Below are positions 55,241 through 62,603 of a stretch of 64,000 nucleotides of DNA, in pieces. Position numbers and translations under genes: made by a program. This DNA is from VXPW01 sp965115815 (lineage in GTDB: Bacteria; Pseudomonadota; Alphaproteobacteria; TMED109), in assembly GCA_965115815.1 (NCBI GenBank), contig OZ220465.1, forward strand, positions 3,968,001-4,032,000, written 5' to 3'. The notes under the pieces were generated by a model. It ran no database searches. It was not told where the DNA came from and worked only from the letters and a program-made list of their open reading frames with translations. The stretch's first letter is position 1, and every line of letters begins with the position of its first letter.

Positions 55241-57670
55241 CCTGCCTATGACTCACATGTCTTGTCTGGACGTAATTCCTGGTACAGCTCGCTGGATTGA
55301 TCCATCTCCAGCACCCATTCGCAGCCTTGGGTCAGGATCGCCATATGGGTGTAGCCCCGCCAGACCACCGTGGGTCCGGGTGGGGGGTCGCTGCGGCGAT
55401 CGAGGTAGCCGCCGAAGATCGCCAAGGTCCGCACAGCGTGCCCCAGGTGGTCCGGTGGGCGCCGAAGCTTGTGCCGACGGGCGAAGGCCTTGAGCACCAA
55501 GATTTCGGTTTTGCAGAACCGAACCTCGGCGGGCCGTTCGGGGGTTTCCCGTCCGAGCAGGACCCTAGCGAAGAGTCGCCAAGCGATCACGGCCTTGATC
55601 GTGACCGCCCGTTCGATCCGGTGTCCTTCCCGATGGTGGAGGAATTCCGCCTTGCATCCGCGTTTCAGGACCCGGTGCCAATCCTCGATCCGCCCGCGCC
55701 GGCGGTACCGTTCCCGCACCCGCCGCGCCTCCTTCCGGGTCGATACCGGCAGGCTGGTGAGCAGGATCCCGTGCCGGGGCTCGACGCCGGCCGGTGGATC
55801 TTCTTCGGTCCTGCGGACCGCCGTCATGGGCACGGGGTCGTGCGAGCCGGTTCCGTTCCCGGGAGGAGGCAGGTCGAAGCGCCGGAACTGCAGGGATACC
55901 TTGGCGACCCGCGCTTCCCGCAGCGCCTTGTCCTTCTGGGTGCGGGTGGAGGTGCGGGCCGACGGGCGGGCGATTTCGATCTCCAAGGATCCGGCCGAGG
56001 GTTCCGTGGCCCGTGGCTCGAAGAGCTTCTCTTCGTCCTTGCCCAAGGACCGGTTGTGGCGGGCCCGGACCCGAAGATCGACGGTGCCCAGCCGCTGCCG
56101 TTCGGCGAACCGGGCGAAGAAATCCGCCTCCCGATCGAGTACGGAGACGACCCGCACGCCATCCGGAACCAGCTCCGAGGTGTCTCGCAAGCCCCGCATC
56201 CAGCGGGCGGACTTCCGTTCTTCGAGCGGCTTGCCTTTCTCGGCCCGGCCGTCCGGCGCGTCGGATTCGATGCGGGGGACGCCGAGGGGAATGCCGGTGT
56301 CCGCGTCGACCGCCAGCGTCGAATGCAGGTGCAGACCCCGGGTGCCCGACGCGTTCCGGTTGCGGCCGATGAGGCCGAGCTCGCCGCACTTCGGATGGGT
56401 CGCGAAGTTGAGGTCCGATCCGTCCTGGATCATCAGAACGGTCGTGCAGGAGGCCATGCGTCGGCGGGTGCGCTCCCGGTGCGGAGCCAGAATGGCCTCC
56501 GGTGTGACCGCCGACGCGGCCGGCGGGTCGATCATCCGGTAGTACCCGGTGACCAGGGCCCGCTGACCCCGGGCCGCGGCCGGGAACGATGCGCCGGGTT
56601 GGTCGGCCATCAGGGACGCACTCGTGACCAACCGGCGGCTGAGCCGACGGTCCCCCAGCGGAGCTCCGCCGAACTCGTTCGCGGTCCAGCTCCCCCGCTC
56701 CCGTCCGTCGGCCGGACCCAAGGCCTCCGCCGGCGCCGGTGCCACGCCCAAAACCGCCCGCCAGTCGCTCCGCAGCGGACGCATCCACACCGCCTTGACC
56801 GACCGCCGTTCCTGCCCGGGACGGGCGAACCGCCCCCGCCCGGTGGTCTCTCCCACCCGCTCCCAGCCGGCGGCGGCAAACACGGTGCCCGCATGGGTTT
56901 CCGGATCCACGAAGGTTTCGACCAACAGGGGACGATACCCGTACCGGGCCTCGATCTCGTCGGGCAGCCGGGCCAGCGCCCTCCCCAGCACCCGGGAGCC
57001 CAGGTTCCGGCAGCGCACCGACGGTCGGATCAGGAACCGGCTCCGACCGATCACCGCATGGTTCAGGTGTTGCGACCGCGCGGTCTCGTCCCATCCGATC
57101 CACCGGTCCCGGGAAGCCAGGCGCAAGGCCGGCGCCGAAAAGCCCAAGGCCCCCAGGATGCCGTGCTCCGACCGAACCCGATACCGGAGTTGGGCGCCCA
57201 CCTGCATCGCCGCCCCGCACGGATGCTCCCGGAACCTCAGCTCGTTCCAGATCCGCCGGTCCGCCTCCCCGGTCACCGGCACCAGGCACAGGTCGTGCAG
57301 CGCACCCGCTTCCGAGGGAACCCCCGACGGCACGGGAACCGCGGTGCCCAGCCGCCGGGGAGCGCCGCCACCTCTTCCCTCGCGGGGTGCCGGCAAGCGC
57401 AGTTGCCGGGCCCGCTCCAGGTCGTTCCGGACCGCCCGGCAACTGCGCTCGCGCCCGCGACCCCGTGCATCGGTCAGGTGAAACTCTCGACATACCCGTC
57501 GAGCCGCGGCGCGGCGACGGCTCGGCGGCTCCCGAGACCGAAGCGTCTGCAGCCGGACCAGGTGCGCCGGTTGCTTCAGGATGCGGTGCACGGGTTCCAT
57601 GGCCGACATGGAACCCACCGTAGAGGGTCAGAGGTTCGGGGTCAACCGCAGGATGTGTGTGCATGGCAGG
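55241..57670 (-). mobile_element. DruA-IS4 element, second type (2430 bp)
   Basis: Ends CCTGCCTATGACTCACATG and (reversed) CCTGCCATGCACACACATCC. No target duplication is visible, and the two flanks belong to different transposases, so an adjacent deletion or recombination has occurred. The MITE at 2823-3008 shares these ends. Confidence 0.85.
55246..57618 (-). CDS. DruA-domain/IS4 transposase fusion, second type
   Basis: A 790-residue uninterrupted protein. Residues 1-110 hold the helix-turn-helix-like N-terminal block (CREFHLTDARGRGRERSCRA). The DruA/DUF4338 domain (about 115-290) has RYRVRSEHGILGALGFSAPA, RDRWIGWDETARSQHLNHAV, FLIRPSVRCRNLGSRVLGRA and FVDPETHAGTVFAAAGWERV. The IS4 part has LMIQDGSDLNFATHP (Asp), VVSVLDREADFFARF (Asp) and YRRRGRIEDWHRVLK (YREK). 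The TAG stop lies inside the element's terminal repeat (55246-55248). It is only distantly similar to the 49984-52335 protein, which shows that the fusion exists in divergent IS4 lineages. The start is the first of three ATGs; the third (residue 7) is also plausible. Confidence 0.9.
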   Translation of the reverse strand: MGSMSAMEPVHRILKQPAHLVRLQTLRSREPPSRRRAAARRVCREFHLTDARGRGRERSCRAVRNDLERARQLRLPAPREGRGGGAPRRLGTAVPVPSGVPSEAGALHDLCLVPVTGEADRRIWNELRFREHPCGAAMQVGAQLRYRVRSEHGILGALGFSAPALRLASRDRWIGWDETARSQHLNHAVIGRSRFLIRPSVRCRNLGSRVLGRALARLPDEIEARYGYRPLLVETFVDPETHAGTVFAAAGWERVGETTGRGRFARPGQERRSVKAVWMRPLRSDWRAVLGVAPAPAEALGPADGRERGSWTANEFGGAPLGDRRLSRRLVTSASLMADQPGASFPAAARGQRALVTGYYRMIDPPAASAVTPEAILAPHRERTRRRMASCTTVLMIQDGSDLNFATHPKCGELGLIGRNRNASGTRGLHLHSTLAVDADTGIPLGVPRIESDAPDGRAEKGKPLEERKSARWMRGLRDTSELVPDGVRVVSVLDREADFFARFAERQRLGTVDLRVRARHNRSLGKDEEKLFEPRATEPSAGSLEIEIARPSARTSTRTQKDKALREARVAKVSLQFRRFDLPPPGNGTGSHDPVPMTAVRRTEEDPPAGVEPRHGILLTSLPVSTRKEARRVRERYRRRGRIEDWHRVLKRGCKAEFLHHREGHRIERAVTIKAVIAWRLFARVLLGRETPERPAEVRFCKTEILVLKAFARRHKLRRPPDHLGHAVRTLAIFGGYLDRRSDPPPGPTVVWRGYTHMAILTQGCEWVLEMDQSSELYQELRPDKTCES

Positions 57671-58413
57671 GTGCCGCTCATCACCACCCATCCGGGGATG
57701 GCGATGGAAGAGGTCGCCGGGGCCATGTTCTCGCGCTGGGTTCAGGAGAACTTCTTCCAGTACATGCGTGACGCCTACAACCTTGACGCCCTGCCGGAGC
57801 AGGGCTTCGAGACGCTCAATGACGACACCCTCGTGGTCCATCCGGCCATGAGGACCGTGCGCACGGCCATCCGGAAGCACCAGGCGCGCCTCGCTCAACT
57901 GCAGGTGCGGGTCGCCAGGGCCACCGCCAAGAGCAAGGCAACCGACGCTCTCGCTGCCGAAGTCGGCGCTCTCGAGGAGGCCCTCGCCGAACTCAAGGAG
58001 CGCCGCTCGACCTTGGTTGGCCAGCCCTGTCCGTGTCGGCGAACGTGCCGACCGCGACCAGCCCGACACCTTGCCACGAACGCGACGCCTCCTCATCGAC
58101 CTCGTCCGCAGGATCTGCGATCGCGCCGAAACCCGCATGATGGCCCCCGTGATCCGGGGAAAGGCGCGACCCAACACTGTCCGCACCCTCCTCGCCGCCC
58201 TGATGACCGCCGATGCCAGCATCGAGCCGGACCCCGGACCCCGAAAGCGGCATCCTCAGGGTCAGCATCCTCGGCCTGGCCAACAACGCAACCGAAAAAG
58301 CACTGCCGGCGCTGATCGAAGAACTCAACCAGACCAGGACCGTCTATCCGGGAACCAACCTCCGTCTCGTCTACGACATCGACGGCACAACACCCCAGAA
58401 TCGTCTCACCTGA
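57671..58413 (+). pseudogene. C-terminal fragment of an unclassified transposase
   Basis: Directly after the element end the frame reads RVPLITTHPGMAMEEVAGAM, FSRWVQENFFQYMRDAYNLD, TLVVHPAMRTVRTAIRKHQA and ALEEALAELKERRS, shifts near 58020, and ends (frame from 58213) NATEKALPALIEELNQTRTV, YPGTNLRLVYDIDG. I recognise the 'RWxQENFFxYMR' and 'ELNQTRTxxPGTNLRL' blocks from a large transposase-like family whose IS class I cannot name. The N-terminal half is missing. Confidence 0.6.
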
Positions 58414-58429
58414 CGTTGGACGAGGTCAG

Positions 58430-58920
58430 GACGTCTGAGCTTGTTCCGAAACCTCCGGAAACGGCGGGGCCGACCGCGTCCGGGGATCCGTGCGCGGTGC
58501 CCGGTGCGACGGCCCCGGACGCGCCGGCGGCAGCCGGATGCGCCCGGCCCGGTCCAACAAGGCTTCAAGCGCCGACAGGCAGCTCTGCAGGCGCTGGCTC
58601 AGGGCCCGGACTTCGACGGACGGTGGCCTCGTTCATCCAAGGGCGGAGACCGGGCCCCGACACCGCATGCTGAGAACCCGTCGACCAAAGCGAGTGTTTC
58701 CGGACGGACCTTGCGCCGCCGAGAACCACCATGACGTCACCCGATCCGTCGGGGATGCCGTGCGCCCGTTCGCTCATCCCGGAGGGTACCGTGGCCGCAA
58801 GCATGGTCCCGAACCGGTCCATCAGATCCTGTGGCACGGCGCCCTTGGCCGCGAGATCGGCTACCGCAGCGGCTTCGATGTCGGCTTCCGGGCCGATCGG
58901 CAGCCGGACCCGGACACGTA
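58430..58920 (+). pseudogene. IS4 transposase C-terminal remnant
   Basis: Plus-strand text ENHHDVTRSVGDAVRPFAHP and GGYRGRKHGPEPVHQILWHG matches the last part of IS4 proteins (compare LGDAVRPVAHLGRYR at 21150-21540). It lacks catalytic residues and is interrupted by frame changes. Confidence 0.6.
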
Positions 58921-59225
58921 ATGTCTTGTCACGTCATATGGTATATGGTCATGACATGGCAGCACTAGCGCGGAACAAGCGCTTTAGTGTCGCAATGCGA
59001 AACATGATCCCGTCATGGGATTGGCCGCCAGGAGACCAACTTCAATGAAGCCCTGACCCCGGTTCATTTGGCCGCACACCAGCACGGCAAGACCGGGACG
59101 GAAGCTCAGTTGTGTGCGGACAGAGACAACGTTCCAAACACTCGCGCGGGACGTTACGCGTGCCGATGCGGAGTGCGACAGCAGGCAAGCGGAGCCAAGC
59201 GGTTTCCGCTTGAGGGAAAGCTGAC
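58921..59225. other. Upstream region of the Panacea locus
   Basis: About 300 bp with lower GC than the rest. It contains TCATATGGTATATGGTCATGA near 58934-58955, an AT-rich, partly palindromic stretch that could be a promoter/operator of the downstream pair. No gene is supported. Confidence 0.4.
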
Positions 59226-59684
59226 ATGACCGGAATGCATGACGCACGCGCCATTGCCAACACGTTGATCTTGCTTGGCGTGGAGAAGGACCGCCCCCGA
59301 GATCCGCTTCAGGTCATCAAACTTACGTATCTGTGTCACGGTTGGATGCTGGGGCTCTATCGTCAGCCCATGTCTGCGCAACCCGTGTACGCGTGGCAAT
59401 ATGGACCAGTGATCCCCGATGTGTATCATGGGATCAAACGACACGGCCGGAATCCCGTCCGGTCAACGCTTGCTTGTCTGGACGATGGCTTTGACGAATT
59501 GGAGCTCGATCTCATTGGACAAGTATATGATGCTTATAGTGAATTTAGCGGCATTCAGCTGTCCCAGATGACGCACGCCGAAGGATCTCCGTGGCGCAAA
59601 GTGTGGGATACTCGCGGTCGCAACGCAATCATTCCCAACGGGTTCATCGAAGACCATTTCCGTGCGCTCAGTGGGCCGAACTAA
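59226..59684 (+). CDS. Panacea/SocA-like (DUF4065) antitoxin-type protein
   Basis: A 152-residue protein of the DUF4065/Panacea family. Recognisable blocks: ARAIANTLILLGVEKDR, LQVIKLTYLCHGWMLGLYRQ (the KLxYxxxGWxL signature), VYAWQYGPVIPDVYHGIKRH (the AxxYGPVxxxxY signature) and TTHAEG/SPWRKVW-type HAEGSPWRKVWD near the C-terminus. Panacea proteins act as antitoxins for many unrelated toxins, and SocA-type members also target proteins for ClpXP. It has moderate GC and starts 18 bases before a small membrane-protein gene on the same strand, as in a two-gene operon. The start ATG follows AGGGAAAGCTGAC. Confidence 0.88.
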   Translation: MTGMHDARAIANTLILLGVEKDRPRDPLQVIKLTYLCHGWMLGLYRQPMSAQPVYAWQYGPVIPDVYHGIKRHGRNPVRSTLACLDDGFDELELDLIGQVYDAYSEFSGIQLSQMTHAEGSPWRKVWDTRGRNAIIPNGFIEDHFRALSGPN

Positions 59685-59702
59685 TGAATAAGCCAGAAAT
59701 AC

Positions 59703-60083
59703 ATGACGGACGATAGCATGCCGGTGCGGCGAGAAATTCCCACGCCGCAGACACCACCTGCGGTGAGTCACGACGATCGGGCGGCGGCGCAGGCGGAGGA
59801 ACAACAACTGGAAAGGGCAAGCGGAGAGCACAGGCGTGACGAAATTGTTCGGAGAATCTTTGGATGGGGGATGTGCGAATTGATGGTCGTATTGTTTGTT
59901 CTGGCCACCTTTGCCATATTCACCTTGGGATGGCATCTTGTGGTTCCCGAGTACTGGTACTGGCTGAAAGACGATGAATTGCAGGAAATAAAGAATTTTG
60001 TTCTCAGTGGCGCAATGGTTGGGGTGGGAACGGCCTACATCCGTCGGTACCTTGATGACCGAACCAGGCCGCCGAATGGTTAG
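59703..60083 (+). CDS. Small membrane protein, candidate toxin paired with Panacea
   Basis: A 126-residue protein starting 18 bases after the Panacea gene. The N-terminal 50 residues are polar, Pro/Gln-rich and then charged (EEQQLERASGEHRRDEIVRR). A membrane segment ELMVVLFVLATFAIFTLGWH follows (about 62-82), then a short aromatic loop (EYWYWLKDDEL) and a second weakly hydrophobic stretch (NFVLSGAMVGVGTAYIRRYL). Membrane-acting proteins are one known class of toxins neutralised by Panacea antitoxins, but this sequence matches no toxin I know. The toxin role is therefore inferred from position and topology. Confidence 0.65.
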   Translation: MTDDSMPVRREIPTPQTPPAVSHDDRAAAQAEEQQLERASGEHRRDEIVRRIFGWGMCELMVVLFVLATFAIFTLGWHLVVPEYWYWLKDDELQEIKNFVLSGAMVGVGTAYIRRYLDDRTRPPNG

Positions 60084-60510
60084 AGCCCGTCCGGAAACCC
60101 TCGCTGCGGTGGACCGATTCTCGGCATGCCCGGTTCGAAGACCGGTCCCGTACCCGTCTGGCTCTGGAAGGGGTCCGAACCGGATTTCGGGGCGAATTCG
60201 GCGGACGGCCGGTGCTCCGCACTCGGTTTTCCGGCTCCTGTGGGCAAGGGACGGAACGGTGACCTCTCTTCGAGACTCCTCGACCCCCGGTTCGTTTCTC
60301 ACGATGGATTCCCGTCCGGGAATCCGCTACGGATAGCGGATGCAAGGAGGGAGTCGTGGCTTTCGGATCCCCCAACGTGACAGCACGGCTCCCGGCATCC
60401 GGCGACCGCAGGGAAGGGGCGTTCTCCCCGAGAGGGCATCCTCGGTCCCTCCCGGGTCCGCGGGGTGCGGGCGGACCGGAGGCGCGGGCCCGGTCTTCGG
60501 CCGCCCCGAC
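60084..60510. other. No recognisable gene
   Basis: About 430 bp between the accessory pair and aroA. It starts AGAGCCCGTCCGGAAACC (60084-60101), which is similar to the IS5 end (AGAGCCTGTACGGAAACT) and may be an eroded terminus. No second end was found. The aroA promoter should lie in the right part. Confidence 0.45.
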
Positions 60511-61875
60511 ATGAAGCCACCCGAATCCGGCCCGCGGGCGTCCGGCCTGGCCCGAGGCGCTCCCGGCGGGCCGCTCTCCGGCCGACTCCGGATTCCCGGC
60601 GACAAGTCGATCTCCCATCGCGCGTTCCTGATCTCGGCCCTGACGGTCGGCGAATCCCGGGTGGTCGGCGGTCTCGACTCCGACGATGTGCGGGCGATGC
60701 GGAACGGTCTGCAGCAGCTGGGGGTCGGGATCGAGCGAACCGCGCTCGGGTCCTGGCGCGTGCACGGGGTCGGCGCGCACGGCCTAGCGCCGCCGGACGG
60801 CGTGCTGGATTGCGGCAACAGCGGCACCGCAGCCCGCCTGCTGGCCGGAGCGCTGGCCGGACACGCCTTTCCGGCCGTCCTGACCGGCGACGCGTCCCTG
60901 CGGCAGCGGCCCATGCGGCGGGTGATCGAACCGCTCGCGGAAATGGGCGCTGAGTTCGTCCCGGCCGCGGGCGGGCGCCTGCCGATGACCATCGCCGGCA
61001 CCGGCGACCTGCTGCCGCTCACCTGGCACAGTTCCGTGGCATCGGCCCAAGTGAAGACCTGCGTGCTGCTGGCCGGACTGCACGCGAGCGGAACGACCAC
61101 CGTGGTGGAACCCCGCCCGAGCCGAGACCACGGCGAACGCATGCTGCGCGCGTTCGGTGCGGAGGTGTCCGTGCGCCCGATCGGGCACGGGAACGCGGTA
61201 TCGGTGCCGGGGGACGCGCCGCTGCATCCGGCCGACATCGCGGTCCCCGGAGACGTGTCGTCGGCTGCCTTCCCGCTGGTGGCGGCGCTGCTGGCCGACG
61301 GCTCCGACGTGGAACTCTTGGGCGTGGGCGTCAACCGGACCCGCACGGGCATCCTCGACGCCCTCCGGGCGATGGGGGCGGATTTCGAGATCGCTTCCGT
61401 CGCCGGTCCCGGCCCGGAACCCGTGGCCGACCTGCGCGTGCGCGGGCGCGCCGGGCGGCTGCGGGCGGTGGATCTGGGACCCGACTGGGTACCGCGGACC
61501 ATCGACGAATACCCCGCCCTGGCCGTGGCCGCGGCCTGCGCCGACGGGGTCAGCCGGTTCCGGGGCCTCGGCGAGCTCCGGGTCAAGGAAAGCGACCGGC
61601 TCGAAGCCCTGCGCGCCGGACTGGATGCGGTCGGGGTTGCCGTGCGCGTCGAGGGGGACGACCTGCTGATCGAGGGGACGCCGCAGCCCCGGGGCGGCGT
61701 CCGGATCGGGTCGGGCCTCGATCACCGGATCGCGATGGCCTTCCTGGTCCTGGGCACCGCATGCGCGGCGCCCGTCGACGTGGAAGGCGCGGCGACGATC
61801 CGCTCCAGCTGGCCGGGCTTCGGTGCGGCCATGCGGCAACTCGGCGCGGCCATCCGCATCGAAGCGGATCCGTGA
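60511..61875 (+). CDS. aroA: 3-phosphoshikimate 1-carboxyvinyltransferase (EPSP synthase)
   Basis: A 454-residue EPSP synthase, which joins shikimate-3-phosphate with phosphoenolpyruvate in aromatic amino-acid synthesis (cytosol). Landmarks: LSGRLRIPGDKSISHRAFLI (near residue 30), LDCGNSGTAARLLAGAL (near 108), GDASLRQRPMRRVIEPL, and the C-terminal RTIDEYPALAVAAACADGVS and LRVKESDRLEAL. The Ala in GNSGTAARL (not Gly-Thr-Thr of the standard class I LPGSKS/NAGTAMR enzymes) is typical of class II-like alphaproteobacterial forms. The ATG at 60511 was chosen; the open frame to 60340 is non-conserved. Its stop overlaps the cmk start (GTGA), so both are translated together. Confidence 0.95.
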   Translation: MKPPESGPRASGLARGAPGGPLSGRLRIPGDKSISHRAFLISALTVGESRVVGGLDSDDVRAMRNGLQQLGVGIERTALGSWRVHGVGAHGLAPPDGVLDCGNSGTAARLLAGALAGHAFPAVLTGDASLRQRPMRRVIEPLAEMGAEFVPAAGGRLPMTIAGTGDLLPLTWHSSVASAQVKTCVLLAGLHASGTTTVVEPRPSRDHGERMLRAFGAEVSVRPIGHGNAVSVPGDAPLHPADIAVPGDVSSAAFPLVAALLADGSDVELLGVGVNRTRTGILDALRAMGADFEIASVAGPGPEPVADLRVRGRAGRLRAVDLGPDWVPRTIDEYPALAVAAACADGVSRFRGLGELRVKESDRLEALRAGLDAVGVAVRVEGDDLLIEGTPQPRGGVRIGSGLDHRIAMAFLVLGTACAAPVDVEGAATIRSSWPGFGAAMRQLGAAIRIEADP

Positions 61876-62603
61876 TCATCGCGGTCGACGGGCCGGCCGC
61901 CGTGGGCACCGGCACCCTGGCCCGCGGCCTGGCGGCCCGCTTCGGTCTCGCCCATCTCGACAGCGGGCTCCTGTACCGGGCCGTCGCGGCCCGGGTTCTC
62001 GACGGCGGAGGCGACGGCCGCGACCCCGACCAGGCGGCGGCGGCGGCCCGGGCCGTGGCGGCGGCCGGAACCGGTGCGGCAGCCGACCTGACGAACCCCG
62101 ACCTCCGGCTCGAGGCGGTGGGGCGGGCCGCATCGCGGGTGGCCGTGCATCCGGCCGTGCGGGAGACGCTGCTGGCGAGCCAGCGGGCGTTCGCCCGCCG
62201 CCCGCCGGGCGGGGCGGCCGGCGCCGTCCTCGACGGGCGCGACATCGGAACGGTGGTCCTCCCCGACGCCGACGTGAAGCTGTTCCTGACCGGTTCCGCC
62301 GCGGTCCGCCTGGACCGGCGGATCCGGGAGTTGCGGGCGCGCGGAGAGGCGGTTATACAGTCCCGTGTCGAGCGGGACATGCGCGAGCGTGACCGTCGCG
62401 ACCGGTCGCGCACGGCGGCGCCGCTGAGGGCGGCGGCCGACGCGTACGTGATCGACACCACGAAATGCGACGCCGCGGCCGTGCTCGAGACGGCCTGCCG
62501 GCTGGTGCGGTCGAGGCCGGGGGCCTCGCGCCGCGATACTTGCCCGCTGCGGGCCGACCCGCTCGATGCCGCGCCGGCCGGGCGAAACCGGGAGATTCCA
62601 TGA
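61872..62603 (+). CDS. cmk: Cytidylate kinase, with altered P-loop
   Basis: A 243-residue (d)CMP kinase that makes (d)CDP from (d)CMP with ATP. It starts at GTG 61872, overlapping the aroA stop. Family blocks: IIAVDGPAAVGTGTLARGLA, FGLAHLDSGLLYRAVAARVL, AVLDGRDIGTVVLPDADVKL and the ERDxRDR block (VERDMRERDRRDRSR). The P-loop reads GPAAVGTGT, where Cmk proteins have GPAASGKGT; the phosphate-binding Lys is replaced by Thr (codon ACC). That would normally impair ATP binding. The C-terminal 30 residues (after ACRLVRSRPG) are an extension of low complexity. Its stop overlaps rpsA (ATGA). Order aroA-cmk-rpsA is typical for alphaproteobacteria. Confidence 0.92.
   Translation: MIIAVDGPAAVGTGTLARGLAARFGLAHLDSGLLYRAVAARVLDGGGDGRDPDQAAAAARAVAAAGTGAAADLTNPDLRLEAVGRAASRVAVHPAVRETLLASQRAFARRPPGGAAGAVLDGRDIGTVVLPDADVKLFLTGSAAVRLDRRIRELRARGEAVIQSRVERDMRERDRRDRSRTAAPLRAAADAYVIDTTKCDAAAVLETACRLVRSRPGASRRDTCPLRADPLDAAPAGRNREIP

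Noticed and set aside
60084..60400. A further IS5-type MITE starting AGAGCCCGTCCGG
   Set aside because: No matching second end or duplication could be found, so only a possible eroded terminus is noted.
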